A model generated the notes under the pieces. The model worked only from the letters and a program-made list of their open reading frames with translations, was not told the DNA's origin and searched no databases. DNA of 64,000 bases. It comes from Kryptolebias marmoratus (lineage: Eukaryota > Chordata > Actinopteri > Cyprinodontiformes > Rivulidae). The position numbers and the translations under genes are program-made. This document shows, in pieces, positions 52,341 through 63,607 of this stretch (position 1 is its first letter; every line of letters begins with the position of its first letter). Where the stretch lies: positions 20,598,475 to 20,662,474 of the forward strand of contig NC_051431.1 of the NCBI RefSeq assembly GCF_001649575.2. The letters are read 5' to 3'.

Positions 52341-53187
52341 AATCAGTTTATATGTGGGCAGACTTCCCTTCTCTGACTGCACAGTGAGAACTGAAGAACA
52401 CAAACTGCAAGGGTTGCAAACACTAACAACTGTTAATCATTTTTACTCCCGCGCTTGAGTTGGCCTGATTGTGTCGTGCCCGCTCGTGCCATTCTTGCCT
52501 CTTGCCGTGTACATAATAAAAAGAATGGAGCCGTCAGTCATAATGGTTCTCTAAATAGCATTTTCTGCTTTATTAGTCATACTTAATGGTGTTGAAGGGG
52601 CTGTGAGTGATGCAAAATCCTATTGTTCGAAACCTTTTCTCTTACTGTGAGCAGTTCTTAATCGAAAAAATATTCCCTGACAATTGAGTCTGAATGTGTT
52701 TTACACGCTGGGCTTACTTTGCCTATTTTGAAGGGGGATTGTGGATGTTCTCATCAAAAAGATTGATGGCCTGAGTGAGAAAATAAAAGAGGTGGACAGA
52801 TTTTGTATTCTAACACAGCGAGCAGGTAGCTGGAACACAAATGGAAGCTTCAATCATTATAGATGGATAGATACTTTGATTTCTATCACAGCAAACAAAA
52901 AATAGCCATGCATTGCCACCTGATTTACTGAGATGGCATCAAATCAAAAAAGGAAACAACTATAAATACCAATAAGAGCACACAATAGATATTTTGGGAA
53001 TGTAAGTCACGCAAGTTGTTTTGACAGCGTTATGCTTTTTCATATCAAAAATTCCTCTAATACTGAATTTTGCTAGATATTTGTTTTCTTCGTATTTATT
53101 GACATGTTTAAAACCCAAAAGATAGTCTAAATAAAATATTAGCAGGGAAACACTGAAAGACAGAGACAAAAAAGGGGGTATGCTTAC

Positions 53188-53338
53188 GCTGAATATCAAT
53201 CGTCACACTTGTTTCTTTGCCGTTGGGCACTGCCTTGTTGGAAGCCTTACAGATGATCTGCTGACCAGTCTCAATGTTGGAAGGAGATAGGTAGAGTGTG
53301 CTCACGGTGCTTTCTCTCCTGCCATCCCGAAGCAATGT
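53188..53338 (-). CDS. kirrel3: kirrel3 exon E2: second half of Ig2
   Basis: The exon encodes [20 protein letters not shown], then [20 protein letters not shown], then ETSVTIDIQ. It completes Ig2; the cysteine in IICKAS is the F-strand partner of the one in the previous exon. The acceptor TTTGCAG lies before ACATTGC (phase 0) and the donor is C|GTAAGC in phase 1, leaving one base of the next histidine codon. Length is 151 bp, visible residues 54-103. It lies 7.2 kb from the previous exon and 9.8 kb from the next. The match to mammalian KIRREL3 in this part (TLLRDGKRES, VTIDIQ) is near-complete from memory of the family. Confidence 0.95.
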
Positions 53339-54297
53339 CTGCAAAGAGTGAAGAAACACCCAAGTGAAGGGAAAGTTTTCTCTGTGGATGAAGGTGATGG
53401 GTCTCTAAAGCGCAGCACCATGCTTGAATCCCGAAGTTTCATTTTCATAGTCTATGAACAGAAGCCCAACTATTTTAGTTTTGGGCAGTAAACTCTAAAC
53501 TTTTGAAAATTTTGAGCTCAGGAGACATTGAATTTTATCTTCAAATGGACTTACTGATGTTGGGATAATAAACAGTTTAAATGACAAACAAGTAAGGGAA
53601 GAGTGGTAGGACAAATACTTTAATCAGTAAACTTTGACGAAAAAGGTGTAAAAGAGTAAAAAAGGAAAAAAGAAAAGAAGAAAATGGCAAACAATTCATG
53701 AATACACACAGAAGCTCCTTTGGGGAAACAGAGAAAACCCATCAGAACATTCTAGCCTCTTGTTATACTGCAAAGCAAGCTGATATGAAATGAAGAAAAT
53801 AAATAAAACATATTTTGAAATATGTTTTTTGTGCTTCTTTTGTGTGTCTGGAGAGCTGCGCTCCAGTGCATGGCTTGTCATACTTCACAAAGGAAAACAA
53901 TCTTCTTTTCAGTGCTCATCCTCTGAGCCCTACACTGTGGAAGCCATCTGGAATCGATTGGTAGCGCTCAGTAGCTCTCACTCTGACTCAAACATTCAGA
54001 AGAGGGCTCTGGGAGTTTATGTTAAACAGTGCAGGACAAAACAAAGTCACTGAATAGAACAAATTGTGTGGGCAACACAGTGCAGTGTGGTCAACCACAA
54101 AGTTAAGATGCATTTCTTCTGCCATCCCTTTAAAGTATGCTCAATGTTGCTCTGCATATTTTATAGATAAAAAGAGGACCATGGTAGGAATGTACATCAA
54201 ACCATTTTCTAACAATAAAATTAAAAAATTGAAATATCTAGCTCTATAGAACTCTCACAAAAAAAAATAAATAAATAAATTCGGGCAGCTAAGTAAC

Positions 54298-54640
54298 ATC
54301 CATCCATTTTCTATCTGCTTGATCTTTGTAAGATTCTAGAAGTGTATATCTCCAGCAGTCATTGGGCCACAGGCGGGGTACACCCTGGACAGGTTACCAG
54401 TCTATCAGGGGCCACATAGAGACAAATCACCATTCACGCTCACACTTACACCTAGTCACAATTTAGAGTTGCTAATTAACCTAACGTGCATGTTTTTTTT
54501 GGTAAGAAGTCACTGGGGTACCTTGGGAACGCCCACTCATGCACAGGGAGAGTATGCAAACTCCATGCAGAAAGGCCTTAGCCAGGAATGGAAGCCAAGA
54601 CCTTTTTGCTGTCTTAGCAATGGCAACAGTGCTAAGAACC
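54298..54640 (-). mobile_element. tRNA-headed SINE with CATCCATCC tail, copy 1
   Basis: Read on the minus strand it begins with a decayed tRNA-like part (TTAGCACTGTTGCC), then CAAACTCCATGCAGAAAGG in complement, AACATGCA-type segments, a CACCCTGGACAGG block, and it ends in the ATGGATG-type tail seen here as CATCCATCCATTTTC. This family is abundant in fish, often with an L2-related tail (from general knowledge). The copy is quite diverged. Confidence 0.7.
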
Positions 54641-54759
54641 CTATAAATAAGATGTAAACCCCATTCACAACTGACTCTAAAATCAAATGTTAGCTAGTGG
54701 ATTGCATTTGAATAGTACTGAAAACAGGTGTGAATGACCTCAGTGTGCACATACATGTG

Positions 54760-54780
54760 TATATATATATATATATATAT
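54760..54780. repeat. Short (TA)n followed by T11
   Basis: A 20-bp AT repeat running into a T-run at 54781-54791. Confidence 0.9.
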
Positions 54781-56940
54781 TTTTTTTTTTTACTCAAACC
54801 ACCGTCAGATGTGACCTGGACCCCTTTCATTTGCATATGTTATGTTGTATGAATGCAATGCATCCTTAACTCAGCTGTAAGACCACCTACTGAACTGTTG
54901 TGACCTCACATAAGCAACAGAGTTACTACCTGAACGTGTCAGACTAAAAAAAAAACTGTCCACTTAGCTGCCGGCTTATTTAAAATAAGTAAGCAGCCAT
55001 ACTCTGAAGATAAAGCTTTTATTTATTTCCAGCTAAAGGAATTACCAATTTGTTTATCAAAATCCTTCTCAATAAATATGTCTGTTATATCAGGATTTTA
55101 ATTATCAGAGTAGATTGCAGGACAAAGTGTCTCTTTAGTTTGTTTGTTCTGATTGTTTTTAGAGCTGATTGGACCCATTGAGATCACTGCAACCTTCACT
55201 GTGCTGTGTCAGTCACAAAACAACGGTCTGAGCAGCACTGTGTCATGTAATTAAACACTGCAAATGTTAATTTTACAGTTAAAATGTGTAAAACAGCTGC
55301 CAGCACTCCATGTGGATTTTTACAGGTTAAAAACTTCAGTTTTTGCTCTGACCCTGAAGTCACTAATAATTGTGTTGTATTTTCCCATGTCACATATGTC
55401 ACATAATTAAGCTCATCAAGCTATAACTAAAAAAATTGAACTTAAATGGCTGTGAACTATGTTGATCTTGAAATAATAATGTAGTTCAGATGTCTGATTC
55501 AATTTTTTTCAGAAACATCCACAGACCGTTTGTCACACTGATCCCACAGCCGTTTGTGTGACGTTGCTGCACGTGTTTTTGCATATAGAGCGGGCGATTG
55601 AATTGCAAAAAACGTTTTGTAATACGCATTAACTGCCAGTACTGAACGCTCTCAATCAGAGCTGACAACTTCCAATCGAATCACACAAGACAGATTTTCG
55701 TGTCAGCAGGGCCCCAGACTTCAACAACTACCATTTCATTTTTAGCTCAGTCAACTTGTGGGTCATTGTCAAAGTATGAACCAGTAATAATTATCTGCTC
55801 ATTATTTTCACTTTAACACAAGGTTTTCAATTCAGTAAAACCATAATCTGACTATGTGCTGCCTCTCCAGCAAAGGCAATTTATATTCTGAAATGTGTAA
55901 TAAGAAGGTCATTGAACTTGTAAAATCATAGGGCAAGATATTTTAACAGATCTTCTCACTTTATAGTTCAAGCACTTCTATGTACTGCCTAAGCGAATTA
56001 TATAAAATTAGAGAATTTTCTACTGAGATGAATGTATCCATTTTTTTCTCATGCTTTGTGGGGAAATAATATTGTAGATTCAATACTCTCTGAAGCCCTA
56101 TTTGTATGTGAAGAGTCATGTGATGAAATTCATATTTGTGCGTGCAGTCCCTTCTAAGCAGAACACATTAGCTGTCAGATGCGGGGTATGTCAATGTAAT
56201 ATCCTTTGTGACACAATCGGGATTGTTTCCCTCATCGCTCTGGACCTGTCTGCAGTCATTAATCTTAGAAAGGGGGTTAGCTGGCAGCCGCACAGAATTC
56301 AACCCCTTTTCACATTACAAATTGATAATTCTTTGATACACTGCCAGTGATCCATGTGAAGAATATTCACACGAAAACTAACCAGATTAAGACAAAATGT
56401 TAAGCTTCATTTTAAAAGAAACAATTAAACATATAATAATATAAATAGATAATATTTTCTTATTTCCTGAATGTAAGAACATATTGAGTATTCACATAAG
56501 CCGTAAACAGCTTTATTACCACGGGAGAAGAATAGTCAAAAACAAAAAGTCGGGTATTTAGTATACGTTAAATTTAAAAACTGGTAACATCATCCAGAGT
56601 TACTTGCAACAGAATAATTAAATTGAAATTAAGGACAATGTCCTGTATTAGAGGAAATATAATAGCCCCTGCCGAAGACAGACTTCAATCAGATGGGCAT
56701 AAACCAATTTCCTGTTTTAAAATGTGACAGTTTCCAAACAATACAATTTTCTGTCACAATGTTCTTTTGGTTTGAACTGACTTTAATGGCTTGTCAGAAG
56801 TAGACAGTGCAGGGAACCCTCAGGTCATGTGCACTGCAGAGTGACACTCCCCTTTAGTCTGTGTGAGCTGTCATTCAGATGTGTATGATGACCAAAGGTG
56901 GGGAAACCCCTGAAACATTTTTCCCTCATTTTAAAATGTT

Positions 56941-56984
56941 AGTACTACTACCACTACTGCTACTAGTACTACTACTACTACTAA
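56941..56984. repeat. (TAC)n trinucleotide array
   Basis: About 14 imperfect TAC units (AGTACTACTACCACTACTGC...), intronic. Confidence 0.9.
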
Positions 56985-57175
56985 TGAGAATAATAATATT
57001 AAATAAAGAAGTTAACTGTTTGACTATTTTTCCAGACAGCCTTTTTTATGTATTATGTTAGGCATGTCATTCCCCTCTCTTTTTAAGGTAAAACAAGCAA
57101 TTAAAGTTAGCATGTTCTTCCTAGAATAAACAGCAAACTGCAGGATCATTGTGCAGATAACCAAGCTAATCAAGA

Positions 57176-57420
57176 CTAAGTTCACACTCCAGGCCAAAGT
57201 GGCCCACATCTGATTTTTTGCCCATGTGCAACCCATGTTTGATGTTTTTTATAGCCGTCTGAATGTGACAAATACAATTTTTAAAATCGGACCCAGGTCA
57301 CTTTTATGTGTGTTACTAAATCAGATACATAGTCAATGTTTTTTAAAGCAACCTCAGTTTAAACGGCCATGTTGCATTTTATCCGACTTTCATGTCATTG
57401 AAGTCAGGGTTCAGGGTATG
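57176..57420 (+). mobile_element. hAT-like MITE fragment
   Basis: The series GTTCACACTCCAGGCCAAAG, TGGCCCACATCTGATTTTTT, GCCCATGTGCAACC, GTCTGAATGTGACAAATAC, CGGACCCAGGTCACTTTTAT and GCATTTTATCCGACTTTCAT matches a dispersed fish MITE recognisable by repeated (A/T)TCCGA(C/T)-type blocks and AGGCCAAAGTGGCC near its start. Ends and target duplication were not resolved. Confidence 0.5.
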
Positions 57421-57512
57421 AAAATGGAACCAAATATTGATGTTATCAATACCAACAGCATGCAGTGTAAAACTTGGAACTCTGTATGTTTTAAACTTGT
57501 ACGTTTTTTTTT

Positions 57513-57585
57513 TTTTTTTTAACTTTTTAGGTTTGCTTTGTCCTGGAAGACTGAGAATCTACACCAACATATGATATTAACATTG
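57513..57585 (+). repeat. Short interspersed repeat shared with 1604-1672
   Basis: TTTGTCCTGGAAGACTGAGA followed by ATCTACACCAACATATGA, downstream of a T-run; it matches the copy near 1.6 kb. Confidence 0.5.
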
Positions 57586-57895
57586 GTGTCAGATTGTATC
57601 AATACTTGCATGATGGGATCAATACTTGACTTTGTTTCTTCTGTCTGTATGTCGCTCTCATTCTAGAAGAGAAATTCTGCGGCAGAGTAGACAGGAATTG
57701 GCGTATTTTGTTTTTGAAATAAAATCAATCACATATTTATTTAATTATCTATTGACCTGATTATTTAATTATGCAGTACTTTGAGACCATAACGAGTTCA
57801 TTTGTTGTTATCATGTCATCAGAATCTCTGACCCCAGCCTACCAATTGCAAGTAAAGCTGTATTTTCTGCAAGTAGGAATTTCATTTAACATTTA

Positions 57896-58111
57896 CATTT
57901 AGGTAGGGACACTTTTTAAGAGTTACCAATTAACCTAACATGCATGTTTTTGGTCTGTAGGAGGAAACCAGAGTACCCAGAGTAAACCCACACAAGTGCA
58001 GGGAGAACATGCAAACTTCACCCAGACAGATCCTAGATCAGGATGCAATCCTGCAACCTTCCTTCTTGCTGGGAGGCGGCAGCTCTAACCACTACACCAC
58101 TGTGCCACCAG
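57896..58111 (-). mobile_element. tRNA-headed SINE, copy 2 (truncated)
   Basis: On the minus strand it starts GGTGGCACAGTGGTGTAGTG with A box GGTGTAGTGG and a B-box-like GGATTGCATCC, then TTTGCATGTTCTCCCTGCAC, GGTTTCCTCCTACAG and AAAAACATGCATGTTAGG. The tail half present in copy 1 (CACCCTGGACAGG and CATCC) is missing. It is better preserved than copy 1. Confidence 0.75.
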
Positions 58112-59279
58112 TAACAAAATTTAAAATGGTTTTAAAAAGGTATATTGCACATAAAACTTGATATGGTTGATTAAATTCATTTACAGGTAAGACAAACGTG
58201 TTGAAAAACTTTTGCTTGTACTTATAACACTTTTATATTATGATTATAATTCAGGTATATTTACCACATTAGAGGCAGTAAATCTATCTACCACATTTTT
58301 TTGACAATATCTGTAGCAACCGTTGGACTTTTGATTTAATGTATCTTTAGTCAGCCATTTTTAATTCTGCTCCACTTTAAGTTTCACGTACTGAAAAGAA
58401 TTGCTGTGAATATTTCTCATGTATGCAGTTTGTTTCAAAATAAAAATAAAATAAAGAACAATGCAAGTTAGGCAAAATTACAAATGTTTTTTAAAAAAAA
58501 GATATAAAAAACTGACAATGAGAGACAGAAAAGTGTCTGCCTGGTCGAGTTTAGAGCAAAGATGGATTATACAATAATAATAAAAAATGTAGCTGGAGTA
58601 GAATTTATATTTTTTCTGCTGAAATGATTTTGCACCAAATTCATCTAAAATGTATTACTTTTACCTGCAATTAAACATTGTCACGACTTCACTGCAAAGT
58701 TGGGATAGTGTCATATAAAAGGTCCTGTCTTGTCTTTACCAGCAAGAATAAATCATAAAGTTGTCATTACGTGTTTTAAACACAAAAAAGGTACCATATC
58801 TACTCTTAGTTTGATACTGAAGATAGAGTCTGTCATGACTTCTTGGAATATTCCAAAACAAAAGTGTCAATATGTGAATACATGCACCTTTTAAACACAG
58901 TTTGGACCTAGCGGTTGATTATTACAAAGAATCATTCTTTGTCTGCCATTAAGCAACACAACTTGAACATATGAGCACTGAGCTTTTTAAGGAAAGAAAT
59001 AACAATAATCAATATTTAAGCTTGATTTTAAATTATACACTTTACTTCTTCAACTGAATGTTGGGGCACCCTCCTTCATTACATACTCCAGTTATTTTGT
59101 ATTTTTTGAAAAGCTACTCTCACTAATGATAAGCAATGAATTATATAAGCAACTCTCTACTATGATTCAAACTCCCAATTTTTCCAAACGATAACTTTAA
59201 TCACGCATGTTCTCTTTAATCACCATTCCAGTAAATACTTTTCTATGAGGTCACAGCGATGAGGTTTTGGATGCCTACA

Positions 59280-59780
59280 GCAGGAAATTATCTGTGGGTC
59301 AGAACTATCATTATATATGACACCATCAGGAAAGCCATCTCGGCGCATCCTCCACCACATCTGCTCACATTAGACCTCTACATCGATAGGGTATGAGAAG
59401 ACCATCAGAGCAGATGATTATGCTTGCAAAATGTCCCCCCGCTGCTCTGCGGACCCAAAAAAGTCATCTTTCTTTAATTGAACCCATTGCTTTTTAATGT
59501 TAGGCAATAGAGATAAGAGGGGAGAAGCTCATACTTTGGGCTCAGTGAGCATCCATCACCTACTAGCACTGAATGTCTTCATATCTGCCTTTCCTCTGAG
59601 GAGGATGTGAAGGAATAGGAAGCACACTCCCCGCCTACCATTAGCAAACAGCACCTCCAGCAATCACTTTATTCAAAACGGCCTGGTGACGTACCTCGGC
59701 CCAATCAATGGCATTTATCTGCTCTTTGAGAAAAGCCGATAATGGGATGAGACAGCACAGGGGGAGAGGGAGGGCTGGGG
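59280..59780. promoter_or_regulatory. Candidate intronic regulatory block
   Basis: About 500 bp of non-repetitive, mixed-composition sequence next to Ig2 exon E1. It contains CAATCAATGGCATTTATCTG, AGAAAAGCCGATAATGGGA and a purine-rich GGGGGAGAGGGAGGG run. Composition suggests constraint; unproven. Confidence 0.2.
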
Positions 59781-60123
59781 CGGCGGTAGCGATCTAAAGT
59801 GCCCTCTCTGTTTATGTGCTTTGTTTAAATGAAAATAGAACATAACCGATCTGAATGGATGATTGGACTGGAGGGCTATAACTGATCAAGTGTCTATGAG
59901 TTCCTATGACTGCAGCATGGTAATGGTATGAATTCTTAATTGTGATAGTCTGTCTTTTGAGAATGACGTTGCACTATAAAAAGATTTGGCATTGAAAATC
60001 CCACTGTAGGCTCTAACAAGTCTGGTAGATATAAGCAAATGTAAGAGGAAATCAAAATATCAGAGAAAGATGTAAAGGTATAGTCTCCTGATTTTGCCAT
60101 CTGCTTGTTTTGGTTGTCTTTAT

Positions 60124-60126
<3 letters not shown>

Positions 60127-60160
<34 letters not shown>

Positions 60161-60170
60161 NGGGGGGGGG
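60127..60170. repeat. (GT)n microsatellite with one unresolved base and G9 run
   Basis: 34 bp of GT repeat is followed by a single N at 60161 and nine G. The N marks an assembly uncertainty in low-complexity DNA. It is intronic, about 330 bp from exon E1, so it does not affect coding. Confidence 0.95.
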
Positions 60171-60497
60171 TAGTTGCTCCTTTTCTATAATCGAAACACA
60201 AACTGTTTCTTCCAAGGAATTTCATTTTTCATTTCAAAAAGCTGAATACAGACAAACACACACCAAAGATGGGGGCAAAGTGCTAAACATTTCAAAAACA
60301 TTTCACACCCTGCTGGAGTTATTTAAAGCAAAGCAATGCATAAAGTACATGATAAGTGACAGATGTCATCACTTTGTTTATAACACTTTACTTTTCATTA
60401 AAAAGGAAGCAAACAAAGAAAAACAGACTTCACCCACCCTCCCGTCAGTCCCCATCTGGTCTAGATACCTGCCGATGACACACACCTCTGTGCTTAC

Positions 60498-60655
60498 CTT
60501 GGAGTACATGGCCCCATTAAGGACCTCTCTGTCACGGATCCAGATGATCGAGGCTGCAGGTTTGGCGTTGTCAGCATGGCAGGTAAGGTTGAGAGGGTCG
60601 CCAGCTCTCAGGCTCACCACCGGCCCCCCGCTGATGACTGGGTCATCTGGAGGAA
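60498..60655 (-). CDS. kirrel3: kirrel3 exon E1: first half of Ig2
   Basis: The exon encodes the start of the second Ig domain, from [12 protein letters not shown] through [18 protein letters not shown] to NGAMYSK. The cysteine in LTCHAD is the B-strand half of the Ig disulphide, and NLT is an N-glycosylation sequon. PPDDP followed by an Ig domain is the IRRE/Kirrel hallmark. The acceptor is CAATAG before TTCCTCC. The exon supplies the last two bases of the valine codon (phase 1), and the donor is AAG|GTAAGC in phase 0. Length is 158 bp. The upstream partner exon encoding the end of Ig1 lies outside the window. Residues 1-53 of the visible polypeptide. Confidence 0.95.
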
Positions 60656-60789
60656 CTATTGACACATAAAAGAAAAAAATAAATAAAAAGAAGAAAAACA
60701 TGACAATTTGTAAGCTTAGGTTCCAGTAAATATGGTACTTATTACAATGGTGAGCTGGAGGGCAATAATGTTGCTGCCTGTGTCTTTGT

Positions 60790-61154
60790 GTTTCTTTCTT
60801 TTAGCAAAATATCTTATGAAACATTGGTTAGATTTTAATGAAACCTTCATCAACCAGTCATCTATTGACTAACCTTTGGAGTCTATCTGATTTAAGACTG
60901 CTGCCACAGCTAGTCTATCTTCACAAAAATACTGCAACTCAGCCAATTTTTACAGATATTAAGGAAAAATCTGGTCTGATAGTAGCTGAGAGCCATTCGC
61001 TACACATAATCTGAGCACTGGCACATCTCATAAGATGTTTGTTTAAACCTTAGCATCAACTGTTGGAGTCAACCCTGTTTATCTGTTGGGAAAATATCTT
61101 ATGATCCACTAGAAAGATTTTAATGAAACTCATAAAAAGTAATCATTGGATGCA
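60790..61154 (-). repeat. Monomer-built interspersed repeat, copy 7 (inverted)
   Basis: Plus-strand reading shows the complements GCAAAATATCTTATGAAACA, GACTAACCTTTGGAGTC, ACTGCTGCCACAGCTAGTCT, GTAGCTGAGAGCCATTCGC and AAAATATCTTATGATCCACT. One and a half monomers; interrupted at about 61155. Confidence 0.75.
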
Positions 61155-61811
61155 TAGACACCTGCTCAATGGAGCAAATGGAGCAGCTGCTCCTCCATTT
61201 TTTTAAGCGGGGGTACAAAGTCCCTAACTAAGCTGAACACTGGTATCCACTAACTCTTTTGTTAGACAATGTCTAGCTGTGAAGAAGAAAATGAAAGCAA
61301 ACTCCATTTTTTAAAGCTGTCAGTTAGTCTTTTTTCTGGCTTTGAGTCAGACAGACTAAAGTAAGAACATTAAGTGAAATTGTGTTATTTAGGAGCACAA
61401 AATATCAACAACTTTATAAGAAGTTGGAATATAAATCTCTTTATGTTGATGTTATCTTGACATTTACACATAACTCATTGTACTAGATGGTTATTTTTGG
61501 ATGGCACAAAAGTCTAAGTTAAAATTGGACTAAATATGCCCAAAAGTAAAAGTTTTGTAAATCTCTTCATCTGGTTTCTCTACATTGAAAAATACTGTGG
61601 CATCTTGGCACAGTAGATTTGAAGATAATGAAAAAACTAAAATAAAAAAATAACCCTAATAAAGATTTGAACTCTAGTCCCCTCAAGTCAAAGTCTATTG
61701 CAGTGTCCATTACACCAAGCAGACACCCTGTTCCATTGTATCATCATAGGTACTTAGACTTTTAAACCACTGATTTTGTCTGTACATTTTGTCACACAAT
61801 CAGTTACCCAT
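61155..61811 (-). mobile_element. Insertion with tRNA-like promoter inside repeat copies 7 and 8
   Basis: It separates two pieces of the monomer repeat and is bounded on both sides by CATTGGATGCA (61144-61154 and 61812-61822), which may be a target duplication or the natural recurrence of the monomer. On the minus strand it carries an A-box-like TGGTGTAATGG (61707-61717) and a B-box-like AGTTCAAATC (61664-61673), a tRNA-derived SINE signature. The full 657 bp is long for a SINE, so it may be composite. Confidence 0.45.
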
Positions 61812-62130
61812 CATTGGATGCACAGCTACAACTGATTAACTTTTGGAGTCAAGCCAATCCAAGATGGCTATCACAGAAATATCTATAACTCAATCAGTTT
61901 TACAGTTGTTTACTTAAAATTGGTGGGGTAGTAGCTGAGATTCACCCCCACACAGACTACCCAAGATCTTGCAATATTGAATGTGATCACACAAACCTTT
62001 ATTTTCAAGATTTGACCAAAAATGCTAAAATTCCAATGAAAAGAAAAGAAAAAGATAAGATTATCTTAGTTTAAAACTGACATAAAAGGAATGGTAAGCT
62101 TTTAATTTACATATGTATTGGGGGTTTTTT
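61812..62130 (-). repeat. Monomer-built interspersed repeat, copy 8 (inverted)
   Basis: Contains GATTAACTTTTGGAGTCAAG, CCAAGATGGCTATCACAG, GGTAGTAGCTGAGATTCACC and ends with AAAGGAATGGTAAGCTTTTA, the complement of the left end seen at 4.4 and 13.2 kb. It is probably the continuation of copy 7. Confidence 0.7.
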
Positions 62131-63412
62131 GTCTAAAAAACTGCCTCCACAACGCTACAGTATAATACTAAAAATCTATTATGAACTTCCTACTCTAAGA
62201 CTTAACTAACAACAGCAGAAAATCTTGTCAATTTTCCAATAATGACTGTACTTAATGTTGACAAGAGCTACAATGTGTGTTTGATGTGTGCAATAGATTT
62301 TTTGTTTTGTTTTGTCTTTGTCAGCCCAAGCAAATAAACCCATAACTATTGTCAGTGTGTTTGTGTGTGGAGATTACAATGCTGTAAGAATTTTAAATAT
62401 ACTCAAAGAGAAGAAGTGAATGCGGCAGTTTAAGGCACAAAAACCCAAACCCTCACTATGCTTCTCCAAATAACAATCAACTCTCTCAACACTGAGTGCA
62501 AAGCCTGTACACACACACTACATGTCATCATTAAATGTAAGTTAGTCAAATACTTTCTCCTGATCAGACACGCACATGTACATTTCGTTCCCTCTGCCTC
62601 TGTCAGTGTTGACAAATACAACAGAGAGAGAGAGAACATCTCATCCATATGGGTGCCTCTAATGGTACAGATCAAAGTCCTGTTCCTGTTTTACCCATGA
62701 GCTGATCTGTTTCTTTCTTCTTCTTTTTTTTTTTTTTGCTTTCCTCTTTTGGTTTTTTATAAGTGAAACTGCTGTGAATTATTGATTGACCTGAGTTCTC
62801 ATTACAATGCAGATCTGGGGCAAGATGAAATCAAAGGCTGCAGGCAGCTGCCATATTCCCTTGCAATAGCATCACGATTGGGGAGAAGGTTGTTATGGGT
62901 TTTATATCTGCTGTCAAACAGACCTGAGATGGATAAAAGAGAGAGAGAATGTAATTTGGGATGCGTTTGTAGATTTAATGAAAACAAGGATAAAAGTATT
63001 CTTTTTATGAGGGATTCAAGTTTGAGCAATGGGCCAAACAACTGTGCATACAGTAGTGTTCTCCGTGCAGGTTAATTAAAAAGTGTAAAAAAAAAAGCAT
63101 CACTGAAGTTTGTTTTAGTTTAAAGATAAAAAATGTTTAAATAAATTGTACAGTTTTATCTCAGACAGATAACATGACTATACTATAAAGACATGTATCT
63201 TATTTTATTTTATTTTTTCAATAAATTAAGCCATATATTATTTATTTAACATTTTCTTAGCTTGTGACAATAAATTTCCTAACAGGTAAAGGAAAAGGCA
63301 TTGATCTGCTTGGTAAATTCTGGTTTCTAACACCATCATACAACAACAAAGAATCTACACCTGGTCTTCAATGTAACTAGATTCTACTTTATACTCTAAT
63401 AATGTTTAGGGT

Positions 63413-63607
63413 GGCAATACATAACTTGGTACATACCAGGTACTGACTTGATGTGATTCAGATAAGTACAAGTTACTTACTGGGTATGTACATACTGGGT
63501 AAGTACATGATACTTATGTGGCATGTAGTGGGTGCATACAGGCTATGTACGTGGTTTGTACCTGGCACTTAACTAGCATGTACCAGGTAAGGTAAGTATT
63601 GGTATGT
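63413..63607. repeat. Degenerate GTAC-rich palindromic array
   Basis: Many diverged units built on GGTAC/GTACC and GTAAGTAC-like words (TTGGTACATACCAGGTACTG, GGGTATGTACATACTGGG, GGTATGTACC). Self-complementary units make hairpins possible. It is an old tandem array or the core of a fish repeat. Confidence 0.6.

Larger units (their letters stand above)
43420..53187 (-). other. kirrel3: kirrel3 intron E2-E3 (9.8 kb)
   Basis: Holds three AT microsatellites, a repeat shared with 23.4 kb, a second TGTCAGG element (50320-50838), a candidate LTR (50988-51504) and candidate regulatory blocks at 47040-47300 and 52060-52340. 45.4-47.0 kb and 48.9-50.3 kb show nothing recognised. Confidence 0.8.
53339..60497 (-). 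other. kirrel3: kirrel3 intron E1-E2 (7.2 kb)
   Basis: Contains two tRNA-headed SINE copies, a hAT-like MITE fragment, a TAC trinucleotide array, the GT array with the single unresolved base, and a candidate regulatory block at 59280-59780. 55.0-56.9 kb and 58.1-59.2 kb hold nothing recognised. Confidence 0.8.

Noticed and set aside
60094..60669. 191-codon plus-strand frame overlapping exon E1
   Set aside because: It is antisense to the kirrel3 exon and runs through the GT array and the N; the minus-strand exon explains the open frame.
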